Source of the DNA: Candidatus Treponema merdequi
Lineage (GTDB): Bacteria > Spirochaetota > Spirochaetia > Treponematales > Treponemataceae
Reading direction: 5' to 3'
Assembly (NCBI GenBank): GCA_018064525.1
Contig: JAGHVB010000010.1
Location: forward strand, 1 to 40,683
Length of the DNA stretch: 40,683 nt
Part shown: positions 17,735 to 25,997 of the stretch, in pieces
Layout: every line of letters begins with the position of its first letter
Position numbering within the stretch: position 1 is the stretch's first letter
The notes under the pieces: model-generated
Databases searched by the model: none
What the model was told of the DNA's origin: nothing
What the model saw: only the letters and a program-made list of their open reading frames with translations
Position numbers and translations under genes: made by a program

Positions 17735-18907
17735 TTATACAAAAGGTGGTTCAATTTTTATTACGCAATTGTACTTTGAATTGTATTCAAACACCTTTTT
17801 GTTAATCATCTGTGAAAGCTCGGAATCTGAAACCGGGCATTCATGTGGTTTGACGAGATCAAATACAACATTCGTATGTGTAGGTCCCGGAACAATTCTA
17901 AGATCATGTGTAGTCAGATCGCAATAAATTTCTTTTGCAATTTTCTTAACAAGTTCATTCAGTTCTTTTATTTCTTTTGAATCAACATCAATCGGATCCA
18001 TATGAATTGTTGCAGTACAGTTAAACACTTCTGCAAGTTCTTCTTCAATATTATCAATTTCATCATGAATATCAAAAATATTCTTTTTTCCATCAACTTC
18101 TGCATGAAGCGTTATCATCATCCGGCCAGGTCCATAATCATGTACGATTAAATCATGAACGCCTTCTACAACATCATGTTTTCTTACAATTTCTTCAATC
18201 TGATTGACAAATTGTTTTTCAGGAGGCTGCCCTAAAAGCGGATGAATAGTATCTTTTACAGATTCAATTCCATTTTTCAAAATAAAAACAGAAACAATCA
18301 CTCCGGCTATTCCATCCACAGGAAGAGTTGTCAGATTCAGCATATAAATCACTGTTGAAATCAGAACCACAAAAGTTGAAACAGTATCTGAAAGGCTGTC
18401 CTTTGCAGTTGCTTCCATTGATGCAGAATTTATTTTTTTAGAAACAGCATGGTTAAAAAAATACATATATGCTTTTACTAAAATTGAAATTACCAGAATT
18501 GAAACCGAAAGCACACTTCCTGTTACTTTTTCAGGATGCATTATCGAACCAGCTGATGATTTTAAAAGTTCAAATCCCATCAGAAGAATTAAAAACGAAA
18601 CAAAAAGTCCTGTTATATATTCAAAACGTCCATGACCAAACGGATGATCTTTATCTGGTTTTTTACCGGAAAGCTTAAATCCTAAAACAGTAATAATTGA
18701 TGCGCCGGCATCAGAAAGATTGTTCATCGCATCTGCTGTAACGGCAAGAGATTTAGAAATTAAACCGGCAAAAAATTTAATTACAAAAAGAAGTATGTTC
18801 AGAAAAATTCCATAAGCACCAGATAAAGTCCCGTATGCTTCACGGACTTTTGGATCTGACACATCATCTTTATTTTTAATAAAAATTTTTGTAAGCAAAG
18901 TAAACAT
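17735..18907 (-). CDS. Cation diffusion facilitator (CDF) metal exporter, possibly manganese
   Basis: A 390-residue inner-membrane exporter with about six TM helices over residues 28-220, then a cytoplasmic metal-binding dimer domain (about 225-300) and an extra C-terminal stretch of about 80 residues beyond a typical CDF. Family marks are SLAVTADAMNNLSDAGAS, HPFGHGRFEY and ATAKDSLSDT. By alignment to E. coli YiiP, the transport site would be N62 and D66 in TM2 and D170 and D174 in TM5, an N-D-D-D set. Zinc CDFs usually have His and Asp there; N-D-D-D has been described for the manganese exporter MntE, so Mn(II) is the best guess. The ATG at 18907 has GGGAG 8 nt upstream. It is a single gene, divergent from lysS. 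Confidence 0.9.
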   Translation of the reverse strand: MFTLLTKIFIKNKDDVSDPKVREAYGTLSGAYGIFLNILLFVIKFFAGLISKSLAVTADAMNNLSDAGASIITVLGFKLSGKKPDKDHPFGHGRFEYITGLFVSFLILLMGFELLKSSAGSIMHPEKVTGSVLSVSILVISILVKAYMYFFNHAVSKKINSASMEATAKDSLSDTVSTFVVLISTVIYMLNLTTLPVDGIAGVIVSVFILKNGIESVKDTIHPLLGQPPEKQFVNQIEEIVRKHDVVEGVHDLIVHDYGPGRMMITLHAEVDGKKNIFDIHDEIDNIEEELAEVFNCTATIHMDPIDVDSKEIKELNELVKKIAKEIYCDLTTHDLRIVPGPTHTNVVFDLVKPHECPVSDSELSQMINKKVFEYNSKYNCVIKIEPPFV

Positions 18908-19121
18908 AACTCTAACTCCCGGAAAAATATTTTAAACATTAAATTCTCATCAGCTTCTTTTCAGAGATTATAAAACACTTTATCTGTCTTGTCATTATAA
19001 TGCAAATTTATATTATTCAGAAATCAAAAAAACGAATTCTTTATTCACTTTGAATAAAAAATAATCAATAACAATAATTTTCCCTTGATATTCTGATCTC
19101 TTTTTTATAAATTCATTCCAC

Positions 19122-19150
19122 TCGACTAACCCCATTCTTTTTTATATAAT
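19122..19150 (+). promoter_or_regulatory. Promoter of lysS with almost no leader
   Basis: TCGACT (19122-19127), 17 nt, and a perfect TATAAT (19145-19150) end 10 nt before the lysS ATG at 19161, so the leader would be at most about 4 nt. No Shine-Dalgarno is present. The CTCGACTA octamer at the -35 is shared with dnaE. Confidence 0.6.
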
Positions 19151-19160
19151 ATTCCGCATT

Positions 19161-20777
19161 ATGAGTAACAACGAAAAAAGAGACCCTTTACTTTGCCACT
19201 GGGCTGACCAGATGGCCGATAACATTATCCGCGAAAAAGGTGACTTAGATTCTTACACATGTGCTTCTGGAATTACACCTTCAGGAACAGTTCACCTTGG
19301 AAACTTCCGCGAAATTATTACAGTTGACCTTGTAGTTCGTGCTTTACGTTCACGTGGAAAAAATGTCCGCTTTATTTATTCATGGGATGACTATGATGTA
19401 TTCCGAAAAGTTCCGGCAAACATGCCTGACCCGGAAATCCTTGAAAAATATCTCCGCTTCCCGATTACAGAAGTACCAGATACAACAAAAAGAAACGAAA
19501 ACTATGCCCGCCATCACGAAGTTGACATTGAACGCGAACTTCCTCGCGTAGGTATCGCACCGGAATTCCTTTACCAGGCAAGCCGCTATCGTGCAAACCG
19601 CTACGCAGAAGGAATGAAAAAAGCAATGCAGATGCGTGAGACAATCAAGGAATGTCTCAACGAATACCGCGATGACGCACACAAAATGAAACCGGAAGAC
19701 GTATACTGGCCAGTTGCAATTTTCTGTGGAAAGTGTTCAAAAGACACAACAACAATCACAGGTTACGACGGCGAATACGGAATCTCATACAAATGTGAAT
19801 GCGGTCACGAAGAAACTGCAGACATCCGCACATTCAAAGGTGCAAAACTCGGATGGCGCGTTGACTGGCCGATGAGATGGAACGAAGAAAAAGTAGTATT
19901 TGAACCGGGTGGAAAAGATCACATCTCACCAGGTGGTTCTTACGATACAGCAAAACTTGTTTCTAAAAAGATTTACGGATGGGATGCACCTGTAACAATG
20001 CGTTATGACTTTGTAAACCTTAAAGGTGTTCCAGGAAAAATGTCATCGTCAAAAGGAAAAGTAATTGCTCTTCCTGATGCACTCGACATCTATCAGGCAG
20101 AAGTTCTCCGCTATCTTTTTGCAGGAACTCGTCCTAATACAGAATTTGCAATTTCCTTTGACCTTGACGTTCTCAAAGTTTACGAAGACTACGATAAAAC
20201 AGAAAGAATTGTTTTTGGCGTTGACAAAGCAAAAAATGATGAACAGTTCAACAAAGAAAAAAGAATCTATATGCTTTCTCAGATTGACGGAAAGATTCCT
20301 GAAACAATGCCATACCAGATTACATTCCGTATGCTTACAACATTACTTCAGACATACTCTGGCGACATTGATGCAGTAATCAAATCACTCGGCGATGTTA
20401 AACCTGAACAGGAAGAACGTCTCCGCCGCCGTGCACAATGCGCATGGTTCTGGGTACAGCATTCAGCTCCAGACTGTGCACCTGATTTCTGTTTTGCACT
20501 CCGCAATGACGGAAGTAAAGCAGAACTTGACGACACAATGACAAAAGCTGTTGCAAGAGTCCGCGATAAAGTTGTTCCAAAACTCGATACATTTACAGTT
20601 GATAAAGAATGTCAGCAGGCAATGTATGATATTGCAACAGATATGGGAATTGACGCAAAACAGCTCTTTACAGCATTGTATCAGGCACTTGTTGCAAAAG
20701 ATCAGGGACCACGACTTGGAGGATTCTTCAGAATCATCGGTAAAGAAAAATTAAATGAGATCTTAAAAAATTATTAA
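19161..20777 (+). CDS. lysS: Lysyl-tRNA synthetase, class I
   Basis: Charges tRNA-Lys with lysine. This is the class I enzyme found in most archaea, spirochaetes and some other bacteria, not the common class II LysRS. The evidence is the HIGH-type motif HLGN (45-48) within SGITPSGTVHLGNFRE and the KMSKS-type motif KMSSSKG (from about 293), both Rossmann class I marks. A zinc-ribbon-like insert has CGKCSKD and CECGHEE near residues 190-215. The helical C-terminal anticodon-binding part is present; 538 residues is normal. The leaderless-type promoter is at 19122. A bidirectional terminator follows at 20833. Confidence 0.97.
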   Translation: MSNNEKRDPLLCHWADQMADNIIREKGDLDSYTCASGITPSGTVHLGNFREIITVDLVVRALRSRGKNVRFIYSWDDYDVFRKVPANMPDPEILEKYLRFPITEVPDTTKRNENYARHHEVDIERELPRVGIAPEFLYQASRYRANRYAEGMKKAMQMRETIKECLNEYRDDAHKMKPEDVYWPVAIFCGKCSKDTTTITGYDGEYGISYKCECGHEETADIRTFKGAKLGWRVDWPMRWNEEKVVFEPGGKDHISPGGSYDTAKLVSKKIYGWDAPVTMRYDFVNLKGVPGKMSSSKGKVIALPDALDIYQAEVLRYLFAGTRPNTEFAISFDLDVLKVYEDYDKTERIVFGVDKAKNDEQFNKEKRIYMLSQIDGKIPETMPYQITFRMLTTLLQTYSGDIDAVIKSLGDVKPEQEERLRRRAQCAWFWVQHSAPDCAPDFCFALRNDGSKAELDDTMTKAVARVRDKVVPKLDTFTVDKECQQAMYDIATDMGIDAKQLFTALYQALVAKDQGPRLGGFFRIIGKEKLNEILKNY

Positions 20778-20832
20778 TTTTTCTGAATCTTATTTATAAC
20801 GACATCTGTATTAAAAAAATATACAATTTTAT

Positions 20833-20883
20833 AAAAATGCATTTCTGATTTTAAGTTAAATCTAAAAACAGAAATGCATTTTT
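20833..20883. terminator. Bidirectional intrinsic terminator between lysS and the BMP transporter
   Basis: A perfect 15-bp inverted repeat (20833-20847 with 20869-20883, core AAATGCATTTCTG) encloses a 21-nt AT-rich loop. A/T runs flank the stem, giving a U-tract on either strand. It lies between two converging gene ends. Confidence 0.75.
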
Positions 20884-20891
20884 TTATGAAT

Positions 20892-21719
20892 TCATTCTTT
20901 CTTTGGAATAATTATCAGCATCAGAATACAGATTATATATGGAAGTGAAAGCAATATTGCAGAAGGAACATTTTTAAAAATTGAAATATTCTGAATATTA
21001 TTTGCCGCATATTGAATCAATCCAAAAAGTAAAGCCATCAGCATTACACGAAAATCTTTTTTATTTCCCAAAAAAACAACAGCAAGAGCAATCCATCCGA
21101 TTCCTCCAGAAATGAAAGGAACAAATCCGGACAACCTCATCAAAAGAAGAATTCCTGCCGCAGAACTTAAAAAACTTGCAGTAATCCAGGAGATAACACG
21201 ATACAAAGCAGGATTAACACCTGCATTAATTAAAACTTTTTCATCACTTCCGGTAATTCTTAAATATAAACCATGCTTTGATTTTCTTAAAAAAATAACT
21301 GAACTTACACAGATGACAATTCCGGAGATTATTGATGCAATTCTAAATGCAGACTGGCTGAAAACAAAATTTTCAGAAACAAGAACTCCCCGGGTTTTAA
21401 ATACAATTACAGAAAAACACGTAACTGCCGAAAGAAGAAAAATATTTTCTGAAAGTGATGCAAGAAATGAATTCAATCTGAACTTTTCAATAATCATGCA
21501 AATTAAAAAAATAAAAGCTGCAGGAATTAAAAAAGACAATACAATTCCAAATAAAAAACTTGATGTCTTTACAGTAACTGCGTAACAAATAAATGCACTT
21601 AACGTCACAAGTCCATCAATAAAAAAAATCATACGGCCGGCATATTCAGAGTAAAGTGCTGCAACTGAAACTATTACAAGAGGCATACATGATGAAAGCA
21701 TTAAAAAAAGAATATTCAT
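20892..21719 (-). CDS. ABC transporter permease, BMP/nucleoside type (second permease)
   Basis: A 275-residue protein, almost entirely hydrophobic with 8-9 predicted membrane segments, of the BPD_transp_2 permease family. The stretch GLYLRITGSDEKVLINAGVN matches the cytoplasmic loop that contacts the ATPase in this family, and SGFVPFISGGIGWIALAVVFLG matches the conserved region near the end. It pairs with the upstream permease as a heterodimer. Its ATG overlaps the stop of that gene by 4 nt (ATGA). It is the last gene of the BMP operon and is followed by a terminator. Substrate by family: purine or other nucleosides, unproven here. Confidence 0.85.
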   Translation of the reverse strand: MNILFLMLSSCMPLVIVSVAALYSEYAGRMIFFIDGLVTLSAFICYAVTVKTSSFLFGIVLSFLIPAAFIFLICMIIEKFRLNSFLASLSENIFLLSAVTCFSVIVFKTRGVLVSENFVFSQSAFRIASIISGIVICVSSVIFLRKSKHGLYLRITGSDEKVLINAGVNPALYRVISWITASFLSSAAGILLLMRLSGFVPFISGGIGWIALAVVFLGNKKDFRVMLMALLFGLIQYAANNIQNISIFKNVPSAILLSLPYIICILMLIIIPKKE

Positions 21720-22669
21720 TTTTCAGCCTCCTTTTTACAAAATATTTTTTTTATAATTTTTCTGATTCCATCTTCAGCAAATGTCACATTGGCAGCAACC
21801 AGAAATATTACGATTCCCTGAATAATTCCAGCCATATCAAAACCAAAATTATGCACAAGTGAATAACGCGAACTTGATGTATATAACCATGAAAGAAAAA
21901 GACCTGATGGAATTACTAAAAGTGGATTTTTACCAGCAAGCAGTGCACAAGTTAATGCATTCCAACCCATACCCGAACTAAAACCCTGATGACATGTAAA
22001 ATAAGTTCCGGTAACAGCAAAAAATCCTGTCATTCCATGAAGCAGACCATCAAATGCCATCACACTGTAAATATTTTTTCTGTATGAAAATCCGGAATAC
22101 AAAGCAAATTCATTTGAAATTCCCCATACAGCACTGATTTTTCCCCACATAGTTTTTTTCTGTAAAAACCATAAAAGCAGGCAGATAACTGGAACAATAA
22201 AAATTAAAACATTCAATGGTGATGGCGGCAAAATTGATTTCAGTCTCAATGATTCATTGATAAATTCAGTCGCAAGAAGATTTCCTTCTTTTGTTCTGAA
22301 AACATTTCCGACAAGATAGTCAAGAATAAAAATCAAGGCAGAAGAAAATAAATATGTAGTCAGAAGAACATTTATTTTTTTTAAATCATTCAACAGTGCT
22401 GAAAATAATTCAAGAATACATGATGCACAGACAGACAATAAAAAAGAAATAAAAATATTAAAAACACATGGTAAAAAAGAAAATTTAACAAGAGAAACTG
22501 CAGCAACAAATCCACTTAAATAAATCTGTCCTTCTCCGCCCAGATTATAAAAACCTGATTTTAATGTAAAGCAGTTCCCCCCGGCACTGAATGACATCAG
22601 GACAAACATATTCAAAAAAAGGCCTGTATAATATGAAGAGCTTAAAACACCTGTAAAAAAATCTAGCAC
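21716..22669 (-). CDS. ABC transporter permease, BMP/nucleoside type (first permease)
   Basis: A 317-residue integral membrane protein of the same BPD_transp_2 family as its neighbour. It contains the conserved N-terminal block FNLGGEGQI-like sequence (YNLGGEGQIYLSGFVAA), and the later region AFDGLLHGMTGFFAVTGTYF and GFSSGMGWNALTCALLAG. The initiator lies 7 nt inside the end of the ATPase gene and its stop overlaps the next permease, so translation is probably coupled through the set. Confidence 0.87.
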   Translation of the reverse strand: MLDFFTGVLSSSYYTGLFLNMFVLMSFSAGGNCFTLKSGFYNLGGEGQIYLSGFVAAVSLVKFSFLPCVFNIFISFLLSVCASCILELFSALLNDLKKINVLLTTYLFSSALIFILDYLVGNVFRTKEGNLLATEFINESLRLKSILPPSPLNVLIFIVPVICLLLWFLQKKTMWGKISAVWGISNEFALYSGFSYRKNIYSVMAFDGLLHGMTGFFAVTGTYFTCHQGFSSGMGWNALTCALLAGKNPLLVIPSGLFLSWLYTSSSRYSLVHNFGFDMAGIIQGIVIFLVAANVTFAEDGIRKIIKKIFCKKEAEK

Positions 22670-24132
22670 AGAAAACCTCCTTCAAGTTTATATTGTCTGT
22701 CAAAAATATTCTTTTCAAAATCTTCTGTACTCAAAATTAAAACAGCACCCCCTCTTTCTTTTACTTCAATAATTTTCTGAATGATAATTTCCGTTTTCTG
22801 CATATCAAGACCTGCAAGAGGTTCACACAAAATAAGTAAATCAGGATTAAAACTCAATTCCCTTTCAAGAATGAGCCGTTGAAGCATTCCTCCGGAAAGA
22901 CTATTTACCTTTTGATTTTGAGACACATCCAGTTCTGAAGATTTAATGACTTTTAAAATATGTTTATCAAGATTTTTTGAATCAGACAAAATCTGTGAAG
23001 TATATAAAAGCTGTCCGACTGTTAAATCAGGATTTGATGAACGCATAGTTTTATTACTTGAGACAAAGGCAATTTTTAAACCTGTTTTTGCAAAAACTGT
23101 ATTTCTTAAAAAACAAGGAGAAAGTTTTTTGGCTGAAAGTTTTTTATTTTGATGTTCAAAAGTAAAAGTTCCGGAAATTTTATTTTTCTGCATTCCTGTA
23201 AGCGCATCTTCAAGCGTCAGTAAACCTGCTTCTGCAAGTCCTTTTATTAAAACAACAGAACCGGCATTTATTGAAAATGATATATCAGTGATTGCCGGCA
23301 TATCAACGGGTTTTGAACAGAGAGAATTAACTGTAAATGAAAATTTCGTATTTATAATCACAGATGAAGTTAAAGAATCTTGTTTATCAGAAAAGTTCTG
23401 ACAAGTTTCTGATAAAATATTTTTATTAAGAAATCTGCCTTGATAAGTTTCAATACTCTGCTTTATTTCATTTATTACGGCAGATTTTTCTTTATCGTTT
23501 TTTTCAGCGATATCACAAAAAGTTTTTACTATCTTTCCTTTTTTTAATAAAATTATTTCATCTGCATATTTTACAATTTCATTTTTATCATGACTTATTA
23601 CAATAATGATCTTATTCTGCTGTTTCAGCTTCTGTAAATTTGTAAAAAGACATTCACGTTCTATATCGTCAAGATATGCACCTGGTTCATCAAGAATTAA
23701 AACATCAAACGGTTTTAACAAAACCTGCATAAGAGAAGTATAAAACCGCTGGTCTCCTCCGATATCTTTTACATAAGAATTAAGTTCAAGCTTTTCTGCC
23801 CACTTTGAAATATTTTCTTTTAACAGTTTTTTATTTTCTTTTGTTTCTTTGACACCAAGAAAAATATTTTCTTTAACCGTTATTCCATCCGCTATTACAG
23901 GTGTCTGAGATACTATCTGAACATCATATTCAGTCTGTTCTGAATTTTCTTCTGCATAAATTCCTCCATCACAAAAACTTTTTTTTGAAATGATATTTGC
24001 AAGCGTGGATTTTCCAGCACCGTTTTCTCCTGCAAATGCATAAAGGCTGCCTGATGACATCGTTACACTGACATCATCTAAAGCAACCTTTACTCCGAAA
24101 ACTTTTGTAATGTGAGATAAAATTAGCTTCAT
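22663..24132 (-). CDS. ABC transporter ATP-binding protein, two fused nucleotide-binding domains
   Basis: A 489-residue tandem ATPase of the YufO/MglA type that powers the importer. Domain 1 has Walker A GENGAGKST (35-43), Walker B VLILDEP and an H-loop (VISHD), but its signature is degenerate (DIGGDQRF). Domain 2 has a degenerate Walker A lacking the lysine (GLAEAGLLTLED), an intact signature (LSGGMLQR) and a Walker B with Cys for the usual Asp (LLILCEP). The intact elements would build one composite ATP site and the degenerate ones the other. A degenerate second Walker A is common in this family; loss of signature 1 is less so. It lies 29 nt downstream of the lipoprotein gene. Confidence 0.9.
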   Translation of the reverse strand: MKLILSHITKVFGVKVALDDVSVTMSSGSLYAFAGENGAGKSTLANIISKKSFCDGGIYAEENSEQTEYDVQIVSQTPVIADGITVKENIFLGVKETKENKKLLKENISKWAEKLELNSYVKDIGGDQRFYTSLMQVLLKPFDVLILDEPGAYLDDIERECLFTNLQKLKQQNKIIIVISHDKNEIVKYADEIILLKKGKIVKTFCDIAEKNDKEKSAVINEIKQSIETYQGRFLNKNILSETCQNFSDKQDSLTSSVIINTKFSFTVNSLCSKPVDMPAITDISFSINAGSVVLIKGLAEAGLLTLEDALTGMQKNKISGTFTFEHQNKKLSAKKLSPCFLRNTVFAKTGLKIAFVSSNKTMRSSNPDLTVGQLLYTSQILSDSKNLDKHILKVIKSSELDVSQNQKVNSLSGGMLQRLILERELSFNPDLLILCEPLAGLDMQKTEIIIQKIIEVKERGGAVLILSTEDFEKNIFDRQYKLEGGFLC

Positions 24133-24161
24133 TAATATTTAATATCCAGTATTATGTTTTT

Positions 24162-25184
24162 TTATTCTGAAGATTTCATAATATTTTCAATTTCGGCATT
24201 AATTTTCTTTCTGATTTCTTCGGGAACAGTATTTATGTAAAGTTCATCATCATCAACAAGTTTTACATAACCATCTTTCATCCCAAGTTCTGAAAAAGTT
24301 CCCCATTCAATCTGATCATTAAAATATTTTAACGTCATCTCTTCTGCAAGTTTTTCCTGAAGACTTGATACACAGGAAATTACAAGACCCGGAGCAGAAG
24401 AATATGAATTAGAATCAAACCAGCAGAGCATTGTCTGATGTTCTTTTGCACTTGTAATAACACCCTGTGAAGCACCTCCACAAATCGGAAGAATAACATC
24501 TACTCCAGAAGTACTCATCGCATCTGCAAGTTCAGCACCTTTTTTTGCATCATACCAGTTTCCGACAATTCTAAAATCCACCTTTTCATAAACGTCTGCA
24601 GCTCTCAAACCTTTTTCAAAATTCGGAAGAATTATCTCATTCATCACAGGATATTCCTGTGCTGTAATCAAACCAATCTTTTTACTCTTCGACATCAGAC
24701 CTGCTGCATAACCGGAAATAAAAGCTGCTTCATCCTGCTTATATCTGACAGTTACAATATTTGGATTTCCATCCTTCATTGCATCAAGAAGAATGAATTT
24801 CTGAGAAGGGAATTGTTTTGTAAGCGGTTCTGTTAATTCCGGGAGAGACGGATTTGAAGAAATAATACAGTCATATTTTGCTTCTGCACATAAAGCAGTA
24901 AGTTGAGAAGACCACTCTGCCTGATTTGTTCCTGCTTCAAAAATAAAAACTGAAACTTTTTCATTTTCAGTTTTTGTTAAGTTGAATTTTTCAGCAGCGC
25001 TTTTTACGCCATCAACCATTTTCGAATAAATTGGAGAATCTGCTATTATTCCCGGGACAAATACCGCAACTGATTTCTGTACTTTCGCTTTTGAACATCC
25101 CGTTAAAGAAATGCACAAAAAAGAAAATAGAATAAAACTTTTTTTAATACATTTTTTTAAGTTTTTTTTAAATAATCTATTCAT
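24162..25184 (-). CDS. BMP-family (TmpC/PnrA-like) substrate-binding lipoprotein
   Basis: A 340-residue surface or periplasmic lipoprotein. It has a Lys-rich signal peptide with lipobox LTGC (lipid-modified Cys30), then a two-lobe BMP binding fold: VAVFVPGIIADSP, DCIISSNPSLPELTEPL, ISGYAAGLMSKSKKIGLI, DVILPICGGASQGVI and LCWFDSN. The T. pallidum relative TmpC/PnrA binds purine nucleosides. Here the usual D-x-SFN ligand loop near the start reads ADSPIY, so specificity may differ. The ATG at 25184 has AAGGAG 9 nt upstream. It is the first gene of the four-gene importer operon, transcribed from the promoter with palindrome at 25228-25256. Confidence 0.92.
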   Translation of the reverse strand: MNRLFKKNLKKCIKKSFILFSFLCISLTGCSKAKVQKSVAVFVPGIIADSPIYSKMVDGVKSAAEKFNLTKTENEKVSVFIFEAGTNQAEWSSQLTALCAEAKYDCIISSNPSLPELTEPLTKQFPSQKFILLDAMKDGNPNIVTVRYKQDEAAFISGYAAGLMSKSKKIGLITAQEYPVMNEIILPNFEKGLRAADVYEKVDFRIVGNWYDAKKGAELADAMSTSGVDVILPICGGASQGVITSAKEHQTMLCWFDSNSYSSAPGLVISCVSSLQEKLAEEMTLKYFNDQIEWGTFSELGMKDGYVKLVDDDELYINTVPEEIRKKINAEIENIMKSSE

Positions 25185-25227
25185 TTTTTTTAACTCCTTA
25201 TTGACGTCTCAAAAAAATATTTGACTA

Positions 25228-25256
25228 ATAATAGTTTTATATAAAACTATTGTCAA
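25228..25256 (-). promoter_or_regulatory. Consensus promoter of the BMP operon overlapped by a perfect palindrome
   Basis: On the minus strand TTGACA (25256-25251), 17 nt and TATTAT (25233-25228) form a near-consensus promoter; the predicted start is near 25221. The 11-nt arms AATAGTTTTAT (25230-25240) and ATAAAACTATT (25241-25251) make a perfect 22-bp palindrome filling the spacer. An outer TTGAC (25221-25225) and GTCAA (25252-25256) extend the symmetry with a 4-nt offset. This is a typical layout for repression by a dimer that blocks polymerase. Confidence 0.7.
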
Positions 25257-25275
25257 GTACCCGTTTTTTTACACC

Positions 25276-25281
25276 GATAAT
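25276..25281 (+). promoter_or_regulatory. Candidate -10 of a leaderless transcript of the 25288 gene
   Basis: GATAAT ends exactly 6 nt before the ATG at 25288. No Shine-Dalgarno and no good -35 are visible; the divergent BMP promoter and palindrome lie just upstream. Confidence 0.35.
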
Positions 25282-25287
25282 AAAAGT

Positions 25288-25878
25288 ATGAAAAAGAAAT
25301 TATTTTTAATACTCTCACTTGTTTTATTAACTGCATCAGTCTTTGCCAGAGAAACAAAAGAAAGAAAAGTTTTAGGTTTTCAGTTTGCACTAGGCGCAGA
25401 CATTCCTGTTTATGGTGAAAAAAATCAGTGGAATAATCACGACAAAATGACAAAAGATAAATATGCAAGAATAATTCTTGGCGGTGATGTAGGTTTTACA
25501 TTAAAACTTGCAGATCCGCTGTTCTGTGTTTTTGATTTTGAAACTTGTTCTGATTTTGCTTTCAAAGATAACTATAATTGTAACTGTATTGACTACGCTT
25601 TCTGTTTTGGATTTCAGTTTTATCCGGGATGGTCAAATCTTTCATTCATAATTTCATACGCACTTGGATATAGAACAGATTTTATTCATCTTTCAGATAA
25701 TTATGCAGAAATTAAAAAAACAAAATGGGGTCACGGATTTAAAATTGCAGCTGAATATGATTTTATTAAAGGTGGTGGAATTATTCCGGCTGCAGGTCTT
25801 TCGTACAGATTTATGCCCCGCGGCTATGACGAATATGACAACATTTTTTCAGTTTATTTCCGTTTAGCATTCCGTTAA
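25288..25878 (+). CDS. Putative small outer-membrane beta-barrel protein
   Basis: I do not recognise the family. The 196-residue product has a clear signal peptide (Lys-rich start, hydrophobic core, cleavage probably after SVFA at residue 20). Many alternating aromatic beta-strand stretches follow: GFQFALGADIPVYG, ARIILGGDVGFTLKLADPLF, YAFCFGFQFYPGW, FIISYALGYRTDF, GFKIAAEYDF. It ends FSVYFRLAFR, a strand with a penultimate Phe, typical of small barrels such as opacity-like proteins. No Shine-Dalgarno is present. It is divergent from the BMP operon, sharing 103 nt of control region including the 22-bp palindrome, so co-regulation is possible. Confidence 0.6.
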   Translation: MKKKLFLILSLVLLTASVFARETKERKVLGFQFALGADIPVYGEKNQWNNHDKMTKDKYARIILGGDVGFTLKLADPLFCVFDFETCSDFAFKDNYNCNCIDYAFCFGFQFYPGWSNLSFIISYALGYRTDFIHLSDNYAEIKKTKWGHGFKIAAEYDFIKGGGIIPAAGLSYRFMPRGYDEYDNIFSVYFRLAFR

Positions 25879-25903
25879 AAAAAATAAACAATATTATTCT
25901 TCA

Positions 25904-25977
25904 CTGAAAAAAAAGGACTTAAGTACAATGTACCAGAATCAAGTACATTCATAAACTTAAGTCCTTTTCTTTTTCAG
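25904..25977. terminator. Bidirectional intrinsic terminator between the 25288 gene and rny
   Basis: A long stem pairs 25904-25924 with 25955-25977 (core AAAAGGACTTAAGT / ACTTAAGTCCTTTT, one bulged C). A nested 7-bp stem AATGTAC / GTACATT lies inside the loop. A and T runs in the outer stem give a U-tract on both strands. The two flanking genes converge here. Confidence 0.8.
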
Positions 25978-25997
25978 GTCTGTATCAGCCCCGAAAA

